Below, in pieces: positions 1 to 8,914 of a stretch of DNA of 51,566 bases (position 1 is its first letter; each line of letters begins with the position of its first letter). A program made the translations under genes and the position numbers. Location: positions 1 to 51,566 of the forward strand of contig JAJDAQ010000170.1 of NCBI GenBank assembly GCA_029261815.1, given 5' to 3'. Source of the stretch: Deltaproteobacteria bacterium. Its GTDB lineage: Bacteria; Myxococcota_A; UBA9160; UBA6930. The notes beneath the pieces are model-generated. The model ran no database searches and was not told the DNA's origin. It saw nothing but the letters and a program-made list of their open reading frames with translations.

Positions 1-407
1 TTCCCCTGGGGAAGGCTACGGCTCGCGATCTCCCCAAGGTCCTCGAGAAGGCCTATCGCCGCACGCCGTCGGTGCCGATCGATACCGCGGTGATGGAGCG
101 AAGCCGAAAGGTCTGGTGCCTGCCGGTCGATTTCCATTGGAGCGACGTCGGAACGTGGAAGTCATTGGCTTCTGAGCTCGGTGTCGACGAAAATGTGACG
201 CGCGTCATACAAGGAGAGGCCTGGGTGTGCGATTCCCAAGGCAACCTGGTGGCGGGGGCGGACCGGCCGGTCGTCCTGTTGGGCGTCTCGAATCTGGCCG
301 TCATCGATGCTGGTGATGCGATCCTGGTCGCGGACCTGGATCGAAGTGCCGAAGTGAAGGAGATCGTGGGCCGCTTGCGCAAGAAGGGCCGCGACGATCT
401 CCTCTAG
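1..407 (+). CDS. Mannose-1-phosphate guanylyltransferase, C-terminal part (5' truncated by window edge)
   Basis: The reading frame is open from base 3 and ends at a TAG at 405-407, giving about 134 visible residues. The visible part matches the end of the nucleotidyltransferase domain of GDP-mannose pyrophosphorylases: PIDTAVMER, then FHWSDVGTW, then a beta-helix-like tail with GVSNLAVIDAGDAILVAD. These enzymes make GDP-mannose from GTP and mannose-1-phosphate in the cytosol, for exopolysaccharide or LPS. The protein stops soon after this region, so it lacks the phosphomannose-isomerase domain of bifunctional ManC. The upstream half lies outside the window, so the exact sugar substrate is inferred from family resemblance. 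Confidence 0.85.
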   Translation, partial: PLGKATARDLPKVLEKAYRRTPSVPIDTAVMERSRKVWCLPVDFHWSDVGTWKSLASELGVDENVTRVIQGEAWVCDSQGNLVAGADRPVVLLGVSNLAVIDAGDAILVADLDRSAEVKEIVGRLRKKGRDDLL

Positions 408-443
408 CATTCCTCGGGCGAGGCCCGAAGGAAGGAACATTGC

Positions 444-1097
444 ATGATCGGAACCGATGCGATCGAGACCCTGCGAGGGATCCCGCTGTTTTCCGACGTC
501 GCGGAGGGTGATCTCGAGCAGATCGCCTCCCACCTGATCGAACGGAAGTACCCGAAGGCGATGACCATCGTCGAAGAGGGGCTCCCGGGCGACTACATGT
601 ACATCCTGCGCGAGGGTCGGGTGAAGGTCACGAAGCTGTCCGAGGACGGCCGTGAGAAGATCCTCGATATGCTCGACGTGGGTTCGTTCGTGGGGGATAT
701 GGCGCTACTCGACCGGGCCCCCCGTTCGGCGTCGGTGAAGGCGCTGACACCAGTCACCGTGCTGGCGCTCTCGCGCAACGATTTCATGGGCTTGCTGCGA
801 AAGAGTCCGGACCTCGCGTTGTCGGTCATTCAGGAACTGACGCGTCGCCTCCGCACCGTCAACGATCAGGCCAGCGCGCTGTCGTTCCAACGCGTGAAGG
901 AGCGCACCAAGGGGCTGCTCGAACGGCTCGCGACCGAAGAAGCGGGCCAGGGCCGGCTGCGGACGCCGGCGCTGACGCACCAGCAGATCGCCGACATGAT
1001 CGGAACCTCGCGTGAAACCGTGACCCGGGTCGTGAAGGACCTGAAGGGCGAAGACTGGCTCCATCAAGAAGGCAAGCGCTACCTCGTTCCTGGTTAG
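444..1097 (+). CDS. Crp/Fnr family transcriptional regulator
   Basis: A 217-residue protein with a cyclic-nucleotide-binding beta-roll (about residues 10-125, containing EEGLPGDYMYILREG and GSFVGDMALLD) and a C-terminal winged helix (about 150-215) whose recognition helix reads IADMIGTSRETVTRVV. No FNR-type N-terminal cysteine cluster is visible, so an Fe-S oxygen sensor is unlikely. The beta-roll lacks an obvious complete cAMP-binding set, so the effector is unknown. The ATG is preceded by a GGAAGGA ribosome-binding site. It lies 36 nt after the guanylyltransferase gene and just ahead of a two-component pair, so it may control local envelope or polysaccharide genes (inference). Confidence 0.88.
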   Translation: MIGTDAIETLRGIPLFSDVAEGDLEQIASHLIERKYPKAMTIVEEGLPGDYMYILREGRVKVTKLSEDGREKILDMLDVGSFVGDMALLDRAPRSASVKALTPVTVLALSRNDFMGLLRKSPDLALSVIQELTRRLRTVNDQASALSFQRVKERTKGLLERLATEEAGQGRLRTPALTHQQIADMIGTSRETVTRVVKDLKGEDWLHQEGKRYLVPG

Positions 1098-1129
1098 GCG
1101 CGCCGTCGCGAAGTTGCCGGTGGGTTGCG

Positions 1130-2254
1130 TTGGAACGGACCCTCCAGTCACGAGATCGTCATTCCGATCCGTGCCCCGTGCCGGTCGTCAAGGACAACGC
1201 CGTCGTTTCTGCCCTCGTGGGGAGTCTTCGCTCGGGTCTCGTAGCCGTTGATGCGGCGGGCGACGTCGTTGCCATGTCGGACGAGGGCGCCAGGATCCTG
1301 GGGATCGGCGCGCCCGGCGATGTCGTCGGCAAGCCGATGGTGATGGCACTGAGCGAGCACCCCGATGTGCAGGACCTGCTCGAAGGCGCACTTGAAGGGC
1401 GAGAACTACCAAGCCGCGCGGAGATGGCGGTCGGGCCGGACCCTGCCGAGGGCCGACGAATTGGCTTCACCGTCACGCCGATTCGCGAGAACGAACGCGT
1501 ACTCGGTGCGGCTTTGCTATTTCGCGACCTGACGCCATTCGAGCGCATGGACGAACAAGAGCGTCTGCGCGACCGCCTGGCCGCACTGGGGCAGATGGCC
1601 GCAGGAATGGCGCACGAGATCCGCAATCCGCTCGCGTCGATCGAGTTGCTCGCTGGCCTGGTCAAGCGGTCCGCGTCCGACGATGAGGATGTCCATGAAC
1701 TCGTGACCGATCTCATGGAAGAGGTCCACGCGGTGGCCGAAACGGTACGGTCGACGCTTGATTATGTGAAGCCGCTGACGCCGGCCCGCGAGAACACGCG
1801 TGTATCGACGGTTCTGCGCGAAGCCGTACGACGCGCTCGAGGTCGGATCGCGGGCGCCCTCGAACTGCAGATTGAATGTGGTGCGGGGCTCGAGGCCTAC
1901 GTGGATCCGGATCAGCTTCGCATCTTGACGAGCCACCTCGTCTCGAACGCACTCGAAGTCATGGCGCCCCTGGAAACCGGGACGGCGCGGGTTTCCGCGG
2001 AAGGAGACGGTGCAGGCGGGCTCCGGATCGTGGTCGATGACTCGGGCCCGGGCGTGCCCGCCGAGCTGCGCGACCGCGTGTTCTATCCGTTCTTTACCAC
2101 ACGGGCCGAAGGGACAGGCGTTGGACTCGCCGAGGTCCAGAAGCTTGCCGTCGCTCACGGGGGCGCGGTCGAAATCAGTGAGTCACCGCTCGGCGGTGCG
2201 CGCTTCACCGTGGACCTTCCGCCGGGTCGCGATTTCGGCAGGAGTCGATCGTGA
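1130..2254 (+). CDS. PAS-domain sensor histidine kinase (NtrB-like, soluble)
   Basis: The protein has 374 residues from a TTG at 1130; a GTG at 1178 is an alternative start, and neither has a strong ribosome-binding site. Residues about 25-135 form a PAS domain. The phosphoacceptor box AHEIRNPLAS puts the histidine near residue 162. The ATPase domain shows the N-box SNALEVM (Asn about 273), DDSGPGVP and GTGVGLAEVQKLAVAHGG. No membrane segment is seen, so it should sense a cytoplasmic signal. The stop overlaps the next start by 4 nt (GTGA), so it is almost certainly the partner of the sigma-54 activator that follows. Confidence 0.9.
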   Translation: MERTLQSRDRHSDPCPVPVVKDNAVVSALVGSLRSGLVAVDAAGDVVAMSDEGARILGIGAPGDVVGKPMVMALSEHPDVQDLLEGALEGRELPSRAEMAVGPDPAEGRRIGFTVTPIRENERVLGAALLFRDLTPFERMDEQERLRDRLAALGQMAAGMAHEIRNPLASIELLAGLVKRSASDDEDVHELVTDLMEEVHAVAETVRSTLDYVKPLTPARENTRVSTVLREAVRRARGRIAGALELQIECGAGLEAYVDPDQLRILTSHLVSNALEVMAPLETGTARVSAEGDGAGGLRIVVDDSGPGVPAELRDRVFYPFFTTRAEGTGVGLAEVQKLAVAHGGAVEISESPLGGARFTVDLPPGRDFGRSRS

Positions 2255-3669
2255 GCGATCGCGAGAAGCATGCTGGGCACCTCCTCGTCGTCGAAGACAA
2301 CGACACGCTGCGCAAGCACATCGCGCGGGCACTCGCGTCGCGTTTCGACACGGTCGAAGTCTGCGCGCGGGGTGACGACGCGATCCTGCGCCTCGGAGAC
2401 GAGAGTTGCGAAGCCGCCGATGTGGTCGTGACCGACCTGCGCCTCCCGGGAGAAGATGGGGTGGCCGTGATCCGTGCAGCGCGCATGCGAAATCCCAATG
2501 CCGCGGTGCTGCTGATGACGGCCTACGGCTCCGTCGAGACCGCGGTCGAGGCAATGCGCGAGGGCGCCTGCGACTTCCTGCAGAAGCCGTTCGAGCTCGG
2601 CGAACTCGAGGCTCGGATCGATCGCGCCCGCCGCCACGCGGACCTCGCTGATGAGGTCGAGCAGCTTCGAGCGGAGAAGAATCATGGCACGGTGGCGAGT
2701 GCGTTGGTCGGTGCGGACCCGGCTTTCCGTGCAGCCGTCGACGTCGCTGCACGTGTGGCTCCCACGCGATCCACCGTTCTCCTGACCGGCGAAACGGGTA
2801 CCGGCAAGGAGGTGATTGCGGGTCTCGTTCACGGAACTTCGCCACGCGCCGCGGGCCCATTCGTGAAGGTCAACTGTGCGGCGCTTCCCGAAACCCTGCT
2901 GGAGTCGGAACTCTTCGGTCATGAACGGGGGGCATTCACGTCTGCCGATCAGCGTCGGATCGGTCGCTTCGAACAGGCCGATGGTGGCACCCTGTTCCTC
3001 GACGAAGTCGGGGACATGTCACTCGCGACGCAGGCGAAGTTGCTGCGCGTGCTCCAGGATCAGGCGTTTCAGCGACTTGGGGGAACCGAGGTCCTTCAGA
3101 CGGATGTTCGGATCGTGGCGGCGACGAATCGAGATCTGGAGCGCGCGATCGCAGCCGGCGATTTCCGGGAGGACCTCTATTTCCGTTTGAACGTGATCGC
3201 GATCCGACTGCCGGCGTTGCGTGAACGCCTGACGGACATCGAACCCCTGGCGGACCACTTCTTCGACGGGTTTCGACACGAACTGGCGCCCGCGTGCCGC
3301 GGCTTCAGCCACGAAGCGCGCCGGCGGCTCAGGGCCCACGCATGGCCCGGGAACATTCGGGAACTTCGCAACGTCGTAGAACGTGCGGTCCTGCTCTGTG
3401 ACGGCAACCAGATCGAGGTGTCCGACCTCCAGCTGACAATGCGTGCGTCGCGTGAAACTGCAGAATGGCAGCCGATGCTCCCGGCAGAGGGGCTGGACTG
3501 GGCCGACGCTGAACAGGCGCTCGTCCATGCGGCGCTCGATCACTGTGGCTGGGTCCAGAAGGACGCAGCCGCATTCCTGGGCATCTCGAAACGGAAACTG
3601 AACTACATGGTCCAGCGAATGGGGATCACCCATCCGAGCTGGCGCCGAAACCGCGGTGCCACGGACTAG
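2251..3669 (+). CDS. Sigma-54-dependent response regulator (NtrC family)
   Basis: A 472-residue activator starting at GTG 2251. The receiver domain (about 8-125) has an acidic pair near residue 15 and phosphoacceptor Asp about 62 (VTDLRLPGEDG). The AAA+ domain carries Walker A GETGTGKE (about 180-187) and Walker B TLFLDE. Its sigma-54 contact loop reads GAFTSA instead of the usual GAFTGA (about 227-232). A Fis-type HTH closes the protein (KDAAAFLGISKRKLNYMV). Once phosphorylated it should remodel sigma-54 RNA polymerase at enhancer-dependent promoters. It is coupled to the kinase gene by a 4-nt overlap. Its targets are unknown, but three sigma-54 promoters occur in this window near 46.6, 50.1 and 51.0 kb. 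Confidence 0.93.
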   Translation: MSDREKHAGHLLVVEDNDTLRKHIARALASRFDTVEVCARGDDAILRLGDESCEAADVVVTDLRLPGEDGVAVIRAARMRNPNAAVLLMTAYGSVETAVEAMREGACDFLQKPFELGELEARIDRARRHADLADEVEQLRAEKNHGTVASALVGADPAFRAAVDVAARVAPTRSTVLLTGETGTGKEVIAGLVHGTSPRAAGPFVKVNCAALPETLLESELFGHERGAFTSADQRRIGRFEQADGGTLFLDEVGDMSLATQAKLLRVLQDQAFQRLGGTEVLQTDVRIVAATNRDLERAIAAGDFREDLYFRLNVIAIRLPALRERLTDIEPLADHFFDGFRHELAPACRGFSHEARRRLRAHAWPGNIRELRNVVERAVLLCDGNQIEVSDLQLTMRASRETAEWQPMLPAEGLDWADAEQALVHAALDHCGWVQKDAAAFLGISKRKLNYMVQRMGITHPSWRRNRGATD

Positions 3670-3747
3670 AGCCGGCCACCGCCTGGGTGGGAATGGGTTG
3701 CATCCGGTAACTTGACCGCCCTCGATCCTGTCCTGGAGGACAACGAC

Positions 3748-6225
3748 GTGTATCGACCTTCCCTTGTTTTCATCGCCGTACTGGCTGTCGCCTTGCTGTC
3801 GATCGGCTGCCAAGACGACTCGGTACGGGTCGAGGAACACCAGGCCAGCGGCGAGGCGCACCTCGAGGCAGAGGAGTGGACCGAAGCCAAGCTCGAGTTC
3901 CAGAACGTCACGAGCATCGATCCGAACAACGCGGATGCCCACTTCGGTCTCGCGAAGGCATTCATCGGTCTCGGCTCCGCGCGCAAGGCCTTCTGGGAGC
4001 TGGAAGACGTCGTGCGGCTCGATCCGTCGAACGTGGAAGCTCGTTTGCAGCACGCGCAGTTCCTATTGCTAGGCGCCGGTGACGACGTCGGCCGCGTCAT
4101 CGAGAGCGCGGACGCGGTCCTGGCGATCGAGCCGGAGCGCTGGGAGGCCCGGATCCTGAAGGCGCGCGCGCTTGAACAGCTTGAGCGTGTCGAAGAAGCG
4201 ACGCCCATCTATCGCGCGGCCGCAGAGTCCGCTGATGAAGACAAGACACCGATCCTGCTCTACGCCAACCACCTGCGGCAGCAGGGCGATACGGAAGGGG
4301 CGGAGGCCCAGTACCGGGCATTCTCGTCCGCCAGCCCAGGTTTCGCGGGTCAAGCCGCACTTGCAGGCTTCCTGGCCTCGCTCCCCGATCGAGAAGACGA
4401 GGCCGAGGCCGCCCACCGTACCGCGGTAGAGGTTGCGGCGGACGGCGAGTTGAAGCCCGCCTACAGCCTGCTCGTCAATTTCCTGGTGGGGAAGCGCCGC
4501 CTCGACGAGGCGGAGCAGGAGTTGCTCGCTGCCATCGATCAGGTGCCGGGTGACCAACAGCTCCTCTATTCACTCGCCCAGTTCTACTCGGCCCAGGGCC
4601 GGATTTCCGAGGCCGATGCCATTATCGAGCGTGCCTCTGAGTCCGCGCCCGACGACGCGGAGCCGCTCCTCTTGCTGTCCGCCTATCGTGGCTTCCACGG
4701 TGACCTGGACGGCGCTCTCGAAGCCGCGGAGAAGGCTGTCGAGGTCGACCCTGCTTCTGTGATTGCGAAGCTCCGCCGGTCAGAAGTTCTCCTCGACAAG
4801 GGCTATGCGCTGATCCGTAGCGGCGACGATTCCGGCCGCACGATGGTCGCGCGCGCGCGCGCATCGGTGGACGCTGTTCTCGCGAACGACGACAGCGAGC
4901 CCCAGGCGCTCTTCGTCAAGGCGAAGATCGATCTCGCGGAAAATGATGCCGCTGCGGCGGTGGCCAACCTGCGGCGCGCAATCGATGGCAAACGCGACTT
5001 CGCGCAAGCCCATTACGTGCTCTCGTCCGCACTCTATGTCCAGGGCGACCGCCAGGGCGCGCGGGTGGAGGCGACCCGGGCACTCGAGATCAATCCGAAC
5101 CTGGTCGAGGCGCGAAGGCTACTGGCACGGTTGCACGGGGAGCTCGGCGACCATGCGCTCGCCGTACAGGAAGGACGAGTCGTCCTGAAGGCGCGCCCCG
5201 GCGAGGCGGCGACGCGCGTCATCGTTGCACAGAGCCTGCTGCGGCAGGGCGAGGTCGATGCGGCATTGGTCGAGCTCGACGCCATTCCGGCCGAAGCGCG
5301 CACGCATGACGTCCACTATGCGGTGGGCCGAACCCTCCAGTACGCGCAACGAGGCGAGGAAGCGCGGCCGCATCTCGAAGCCGCGAATCGCGGAGACGCG
5401 GCAAACCCCGAGATCTTGCGGGCACTGTTGCAGCTGGACGTGAGTGAAAACCGCGTGCAGGAATCGATCGACCGCATTGAAGCCGCGGTGACTGACAATC
5501 CTGAGAGCGCCAAGCTCCTGCTGTTGCAGGGTGAAGTGGCCATGTTGACGCGTCAGGTCGATGTGGCTGAAGCCGCCTTCCGGAAGACGCTCGAACTCGA
5601 TCCCAACGCGCTCGACGCCTATCAACGCCTCGCGTCCCTCTACGTATTGACGGGCCGTTCGGACCAGGTCGTGACCACCTACGAGGAAGCGCTCGAGCGC
5701 AATCCGAAATCCGGCGTCGTCCACCTGAATCTCGCGCTCCTCTACGAGATCCGGAACCGCTACCAGGATGCCCAGGCCCGTTACGAGTCGGCCATCGAGC
5801 TCCAGCCCGACCTCGCGGTGGCGAAGAATAATCTGGCCTACCTGATCGCCGAGCACGGCGGGGACCTCGATCGGGCCCTCGACCTGGCCCAGGAGGCCAA
5901 GAGTGCGCTTCCGTCCAACCCGAACACGGCCGATACGCTCGGCTGGGTGCTCTTCAAGAAGGGAGTCCCCGGGGCCGCGGTGGTCCACTTGCGCGAAGCC
6001 GTAGGCGGTTTTCCGCCGGATAGCCCCAATACCCCGGTGGTGAGGCTCCACCTCGCGTTGGCCTATGAGGCCGACGGGAACCCGGCGGCTGCCCAGGAGC
6101 AGCTCGAACGCGCATCGAGCGAGGTCAACGCCCTGATCGAGGGCCAGCGGGTCGACCCCGAGAACCCGCCGGAGTGGTTCGCCGAGATCGAGGGCGCGCT
6201 CGCGCGTTTGCGGGGCCAGGGCTAG
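3748..6225 (+). CDS. Large TPR-repeat lipoprotein (PEP-CTERM/PrsT-like)
   Basis: An 825-residue protein. The GTG at 3748 is chosen because a GGAGG site lies 8 nt upstream and the N-terminus is then a clean signal peptide (FIAVLAVALLSIGC) with a lipobox-like cysteine at about residue 21. The rest is an almost continuous array of about twenty tetratricopeptide repeats with the recurrent pattern A...LxxAExxFRKTLELDPN. It is probably anchored in the envelope as a scaffold. Size and layout resemble the TPR lipoproteins of exopolysaccharide and PEP-CTERM gene clusters, which would fit the sugar-nucleotide gene at the window start. That link is inference, as no exosortase gene is visible here. Confidence 0.85.
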   Translation: MYRPSLVFIAVLAVALLSIGCQDDSVRVEEHQASGEAHLEAEEWTEAKLEFQNVTSIDPNNADAHFGLAKAFIGLGSARKAFWELEDVVRLDPSNVEARLQHAQFLLLGAGDDVGRVIESADAVLAIEPERWEARILKARALEQLERVEEATPIYRAAAESADEDKTPILLYANHLRQQGDTEGAEAQYRAFSSASPGFAGQAALAGFLASLPDREDEAEAAHRTAVEVAADGELKPAYSLLVNFLVGKRRLDEAEQELLAAIDQVPGDQQLLYSLAQFYSAQGRISEADAIIERASESAPDDAEPLLLLSAYRGFHGDLDGALEAAEKAVEVDPASVIAKLRRSEVLLDKGYALIRSGDDSGRTMVARARASVDAVLANDDSEPQALFVKAKIDLAENDAAAAVANLRRAIDGKRDFAQAHYVLSSALYVQGDRQGARVEATRALEINPNLVEARRLLARLHGELGDHALAVQEGRVVLKARPGEAATRVIVAQSLLRQGEVDAALVELDAIPAEARTHDVHYAVGRTLQYAQRGEEARPHLEAANRGDAANPEILRALLQLDVSENRVQESIDRIEAAVTDNPESAKLLLLQGEVAMLTRQVDVAEAAFRKTLELDPNALDAYQRLASLYVLTGRSDQVVTTYEEALERNPKSGVVHLNLALLYEIRNRYQDAQARYESAIELQPDLAVAKNNLAYLIAEHGGDLDRALDLAQEAKSALPSNPNTADTLGWVLFKKGVPGAAVVHLREAVGGFPPDSPNTPVVRLHLALAYEADGNPAAAQEQLERASSEVNALIEGQRVDPENPPEWFAEIEGALARLRGQG

Positions 6226-6351
6226 GCGCCCGGTTCTCCCTCCAAAGATCGGCAGATTCCGCTGCTTCGGGTTCAAGCCCGGGACAGTGGTAGCCGATGA
6301 GCCCAGGGACCCCCCGTGCGGCCGCAGGTCGCCAGGTGTCTGGAGGGAAAC

Positions 6352-7497
6352 ATGAGGTTCCAGCAACTCGCTATTGCCGCCGCGTTCACGATGGTGGCGC
6401 TGCCGGTATTCGCCGAAGAGGCTCCCAGTGAGCCGGTGGTCGAGACGACGGCTACCGTGGAAACCGAGGCTGTAGAGACGGCATCGGTACCCACCGAAAC
6501 CACACTCGGGCCGGTCGGCGTCGATCAGAATGGCCACCGAGGCCGCGTTCACACCGTGACGAATGACGACACGCTGTGGGACATCTCGGATGCCTATCTC
6601 GGCACGCCGTGGGTGTGGCCGTCGGTCTGGGAAGACAACGATGCGATCGAGAATCCGCACCTGATCTACCCGGGGGATCGCGTCTGGATCAGCCCGTACA
6701 GCATGCGGAAAGTGACCGAGGCGGAAGCCGAGGCCCTGATTTCGGGTGTCTACGAGGCTCCGGCCGCGATCGAGGACCCGGACCTGATGGCCGATTTCGG
6801 GCCGCGTCCGACCTACCGATTCACTGAACTCGAGACCACGGGTTTCGTGAATGTCGATGCCCTGAAGGGCGCGTCATCCATCGTCGACAGCGTCGAGCAT
6901 GAGCGCACGCTCTTCTCCGACCACACCGAAGTCCTGATCGGCTACGGCGAGAACGATGTCGCCGTTGGCGATCAGTTCGAGATCTTCCGCACCGGGGACG
7001 AGGTGACCGATCCCGATTCAGAAGAGCTCGTCGGTTATGTGATCGTGCAGCTCGGCTGGCTGGAAGTGACCGAGGTCCATCCCGATGCCTCGCGGGCGAT
7101 CATCCGCTCGTCGGTCAGGGAGATCGAGCGCGGTGACCATATTCTGCCGCGTCGCATCCGAACCCTCGACCTCGAGATCCAGCCGACGCCCGACGTCGAT
7201 GGCATGGTGATGCACTCGCCCAACCGGCGACTCGAAGTGGCATCGAACGACGTCGTCTATCTCAACCGTGGCAGCAACGATGGACTCGCGGCGGGTAGCC
7301 CGCTGGAGGTCTACCGCCCGATGGCGCCGGCCCGCGACTCCGCCCAGGGCACCGACAAGGCGCTCCCGGATGAGATCGTGGCCAAGTTGGTCGTGCTCGA
7401 GGCGCATGCGGATACGGCTGTCGCCGTCATTTCGCACACGCGTCGCGAAGTCGCCCGCGGCGACCATTTCCGCGGCGCGGAGACCCTGCGCCCCTAG
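6352..7497 (+). CDS. Exported LysM-domain protein
   Basis: A 381-residue protein from ATG 6352, chosen for the GGAGGG site about 6 nt upstream and the signal peptide that results (AAAFTMVALPVFA). After a Thr/Glu-rich linker, one LysM domain spans about residues 66-115 (HTVTNDDTLWDIS ... NPHLIYPGDRVWI). It is the long variant with a Trp-rich insert, seen again in the small protein at 26155. The remaining roughly 260 residues carry two similar beta-rich segments around GDQFEIFRTG and GSPLEVYRPM. It probably binds peptidoglycan in the periplasm. It stands alone between the TPR lipoprotein gene and a terminator at 7521. Confidence 0.85.
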   Translation: MRFQQLAIAAAFTMVALPVFAEEAPSEPVVETTATVETEAVETASVPTETTLGPVGVDQNGHRGRVHTVTNDDTLWDISDAYLGTPWVWPSVWEDNDAIENPHLIYPGDRVWISPYSMRKVTEAEAEALISGVYEAPAAIEDPDLMADFGPRPTYRFTELETTGFVNVDALKGASSIVDSVEHERTLFSDHTEVLIGYGENDVAVGDQFEIFRTGDEVTDPDSEELVGYVIVQLGWLEVTEVHPDASRAIIRSSVREIERGDHILPRRIRTLDLEIQPTPDVDGMVMHSPNRRLEVASNDVVYLNRGSNDGLAAGSPLEVYRPMAPARDSAQGTDKALPDEIVAKLVVLEAHADTAVAVISHTRREVARGDHFRGAETLRP

Positions 7498-7520
7498 TCG
7501 CGCGGATCTGCCAAGCATGG

Positions 7521-7555
7521 CGGGCGTCGCTCCATCCTGGAGCGGCGCCCGTTTT
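7521..7555 (+). terminator. Rho-independent terminator
   Basis: Fourteen-base arms (CGGGCGTCGCTCCA and TGGAGCGGCGCCCG) pair with one G-T wobble around a 3-nt loop and are followed directly by TTTT. It lies 24 nt after the LysM gene stop and should separate it from dprA. Confidence 0.85.
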
Positions 7556-7622
7556 CATTTCCGGTGGAGGGTGCGCGCGAGTCGCGCTACTCCTTCGGCG
7601 CTCCCGGTCCCGGAGACCCGCC

Positions 7623-8789
7623 ATGGAATGGTTGGACCCTGCGGACGACGCGCCCGAGTGCCAGAGCCGCTTCGATGCCTGGCTCGCCGTCTGGAAGGCA
7701 TTCTCGCTGGCACCGCAGAAGTTGCCGGTTGGATTTCGAACGGACTCGGACGTTTCCCGGTTGTGCGCAACGCACGCGGTCGGCGCACTGAGTGCGGCGG
7801 ACGCGGCCAGATGTCGTCGTCTGCTGGCGCGTGAACAAGTTCGGCTCGTGCCGATCGCATCCCCGCTCTATCCGCCGCGGTTGGCCCGACTCGTCGACGC
7901 GCCGCCGGTCCTCGCGGTGCGCGGTAACCCGGCGCTGCTCCGAGCGCGCTGCGTGGCCATGGTCGGCGCGCGGGCGGCAACACCGTATGGCGTCGAAGTC
8001 GCGACGACACTCGCGGTAGATTTTGCCCGCGCGGGTTGGGTCGTCGTGTCCGGACTCGCCCGCGGGATCGACGCGGCCGCGCACCGGGGCGCGCTCGCCG
8101 GCGGAGGCGCAACGCTGGCGTTCCAGGCCTGCGGTCCAGAACGGACGTACCCGACGGCGCACGTGAAGCTGGCGCGGGCGATCATTCCGCGCGGCGCGCT
8201 GGTGACCGAGTTCCCCATCGGGACGCCGCCGCGCCCTCCGTACTTTCCATTGCGGAACCGCCTGATCAGCGCGCTCTCCGAGGCGGTCGTGGTCGTGGAA
8301 GCACGGATTCGAAGCGGGTCGCTCACGACGGCGCGGCACGCGGCCGAACAGGGCGTCGATGTCTGGGCGGTCCCGGGTGCACTCGGACGGCCGACCAGTG
8401 AAGGCCCGCTGCTGTTGCTGAGAGATGGTGCGGGGCTCGCGACGAGCGCGGACGAGGTGCTCTCGACCCTGGGAAGCAGGCTTCCGCCCAGGCCACTGAG
8501 CGCCGCTTTGGCGCCGCCCGACGAACCCGTCGCCCGCCGGGTGTGGCGGCAGCTATGCAATGCCCCAGCCGATCTCGACGAACTCCACGCGGCCCTTTCA
8601 GAGCCCGTGGCGTCCCTCAACGCGGCGCTGTGTGCCCTCGAGATCGAGGATCGGGTGACCCGCGATCGCGATGGACGCTTCTGCGTCCGGGGTGCAAGTC
8701 TGTCAGTGCCTGACGCGACTTCGTCAGTGTCTGACGCGACTTCGTCAGTGCCTGACGCGACTTCGTCGCCCGAAGGCGAATCGCTATGA
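7623..8789 (+). CDS. dprA: DNA-processing protein DprA
   Basis: A 388-residue member of the DprA/Smf family, which loads RecA onto incoming single-stranded DNA during natural transformation. The Rossmann-like core (about residues 90-290) shows MVGARAATPYG, VVSGLARGIDAAAH, a YPTAH segment, FPLRNRLIS and GSLTTARHAAEQG. A short helical region (about 300-365) fits the C-terminal winged-helix domain. The last 25 residues are a low-complexity tail encoded by three 21-bp tandem repeats (SVPDATS units), outside the conserved fold. It heads a cluster with trmFO, xerC and hslVU, a common bacterial gene order, but topA, often next to dprA, is absent. Confidence 0.95.
   Translation: MEWLDPADDAPECQSRFDAWLAVWKAFSLAPQKLPVGFRTDSDVSRLCATHAVGALSAADAARCRRLLAREQVRLVPIASPLYPPRLARLVDAPPVLAVRGNPALLRARCVAMVGARAATPYGVEVATTLAVDFARAGWVVVSGLARGIDAAAHRGALAGGGATLAFQACGPERTYPTAHVKLARAIIPRGALVTEFPIGTPPRPPYFPLRNRLISALSEAVVVVEARIRSGSLTTARHAAEQGVDVWAVPGALGRPTSEGPLLLLRDGAGLATSADEVLSTLGSRLPPRPLSAALAPPDEPVARRVWRQLCNAPADLDELHAALSEPVASLNAALCALEIEDRVTRDRDGRFCVRGASLSVPDATSSVSDATSSVPDATSSPEGESL
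8703..8765 (+). repeat. Three tandem 21-bp repeats inside the 3' end of dprA
   Basis: Three back-to-back copies of a 21-bp unit beginning TCAGTGCCTGACGCG lie at 8703-8723, 8724-8744 and 8745-8765. They differ only by one C-to-T change in the middle copy. The unit is a multiple of three and encodes a Ser-Val-(Pro/Ser)-Asp-Ala-Thr-Ser heptad, so copy number can change without a frameshift. Confidence 0.95.
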
Positions 8790-8914
8790 TCGTGTTCTCG
8801 ATTCGGTGCCGGCGGTGCCGATTGCGCGAACCCGGTCCGGTCCGGGCTCCCCCAAAAAAGGCGCATCGTCGAGTTTGGGCCGTGAACGGCCTTCGCCAGG
8901 AGCGTTCGCCAGCG

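Noticed and set aside
5123..5134. TGGCACG followed by TTGC as a fourth sigma-54 promoter
   Set aside because: Only 1 nt separates the two elements instead of 4, and it lies inside the TPR gene.
8703..8765. Possible CRISPR-like repeat
   Set aside because: The three 21-bp units are contiguous with no spacers and are in frame within dprA.
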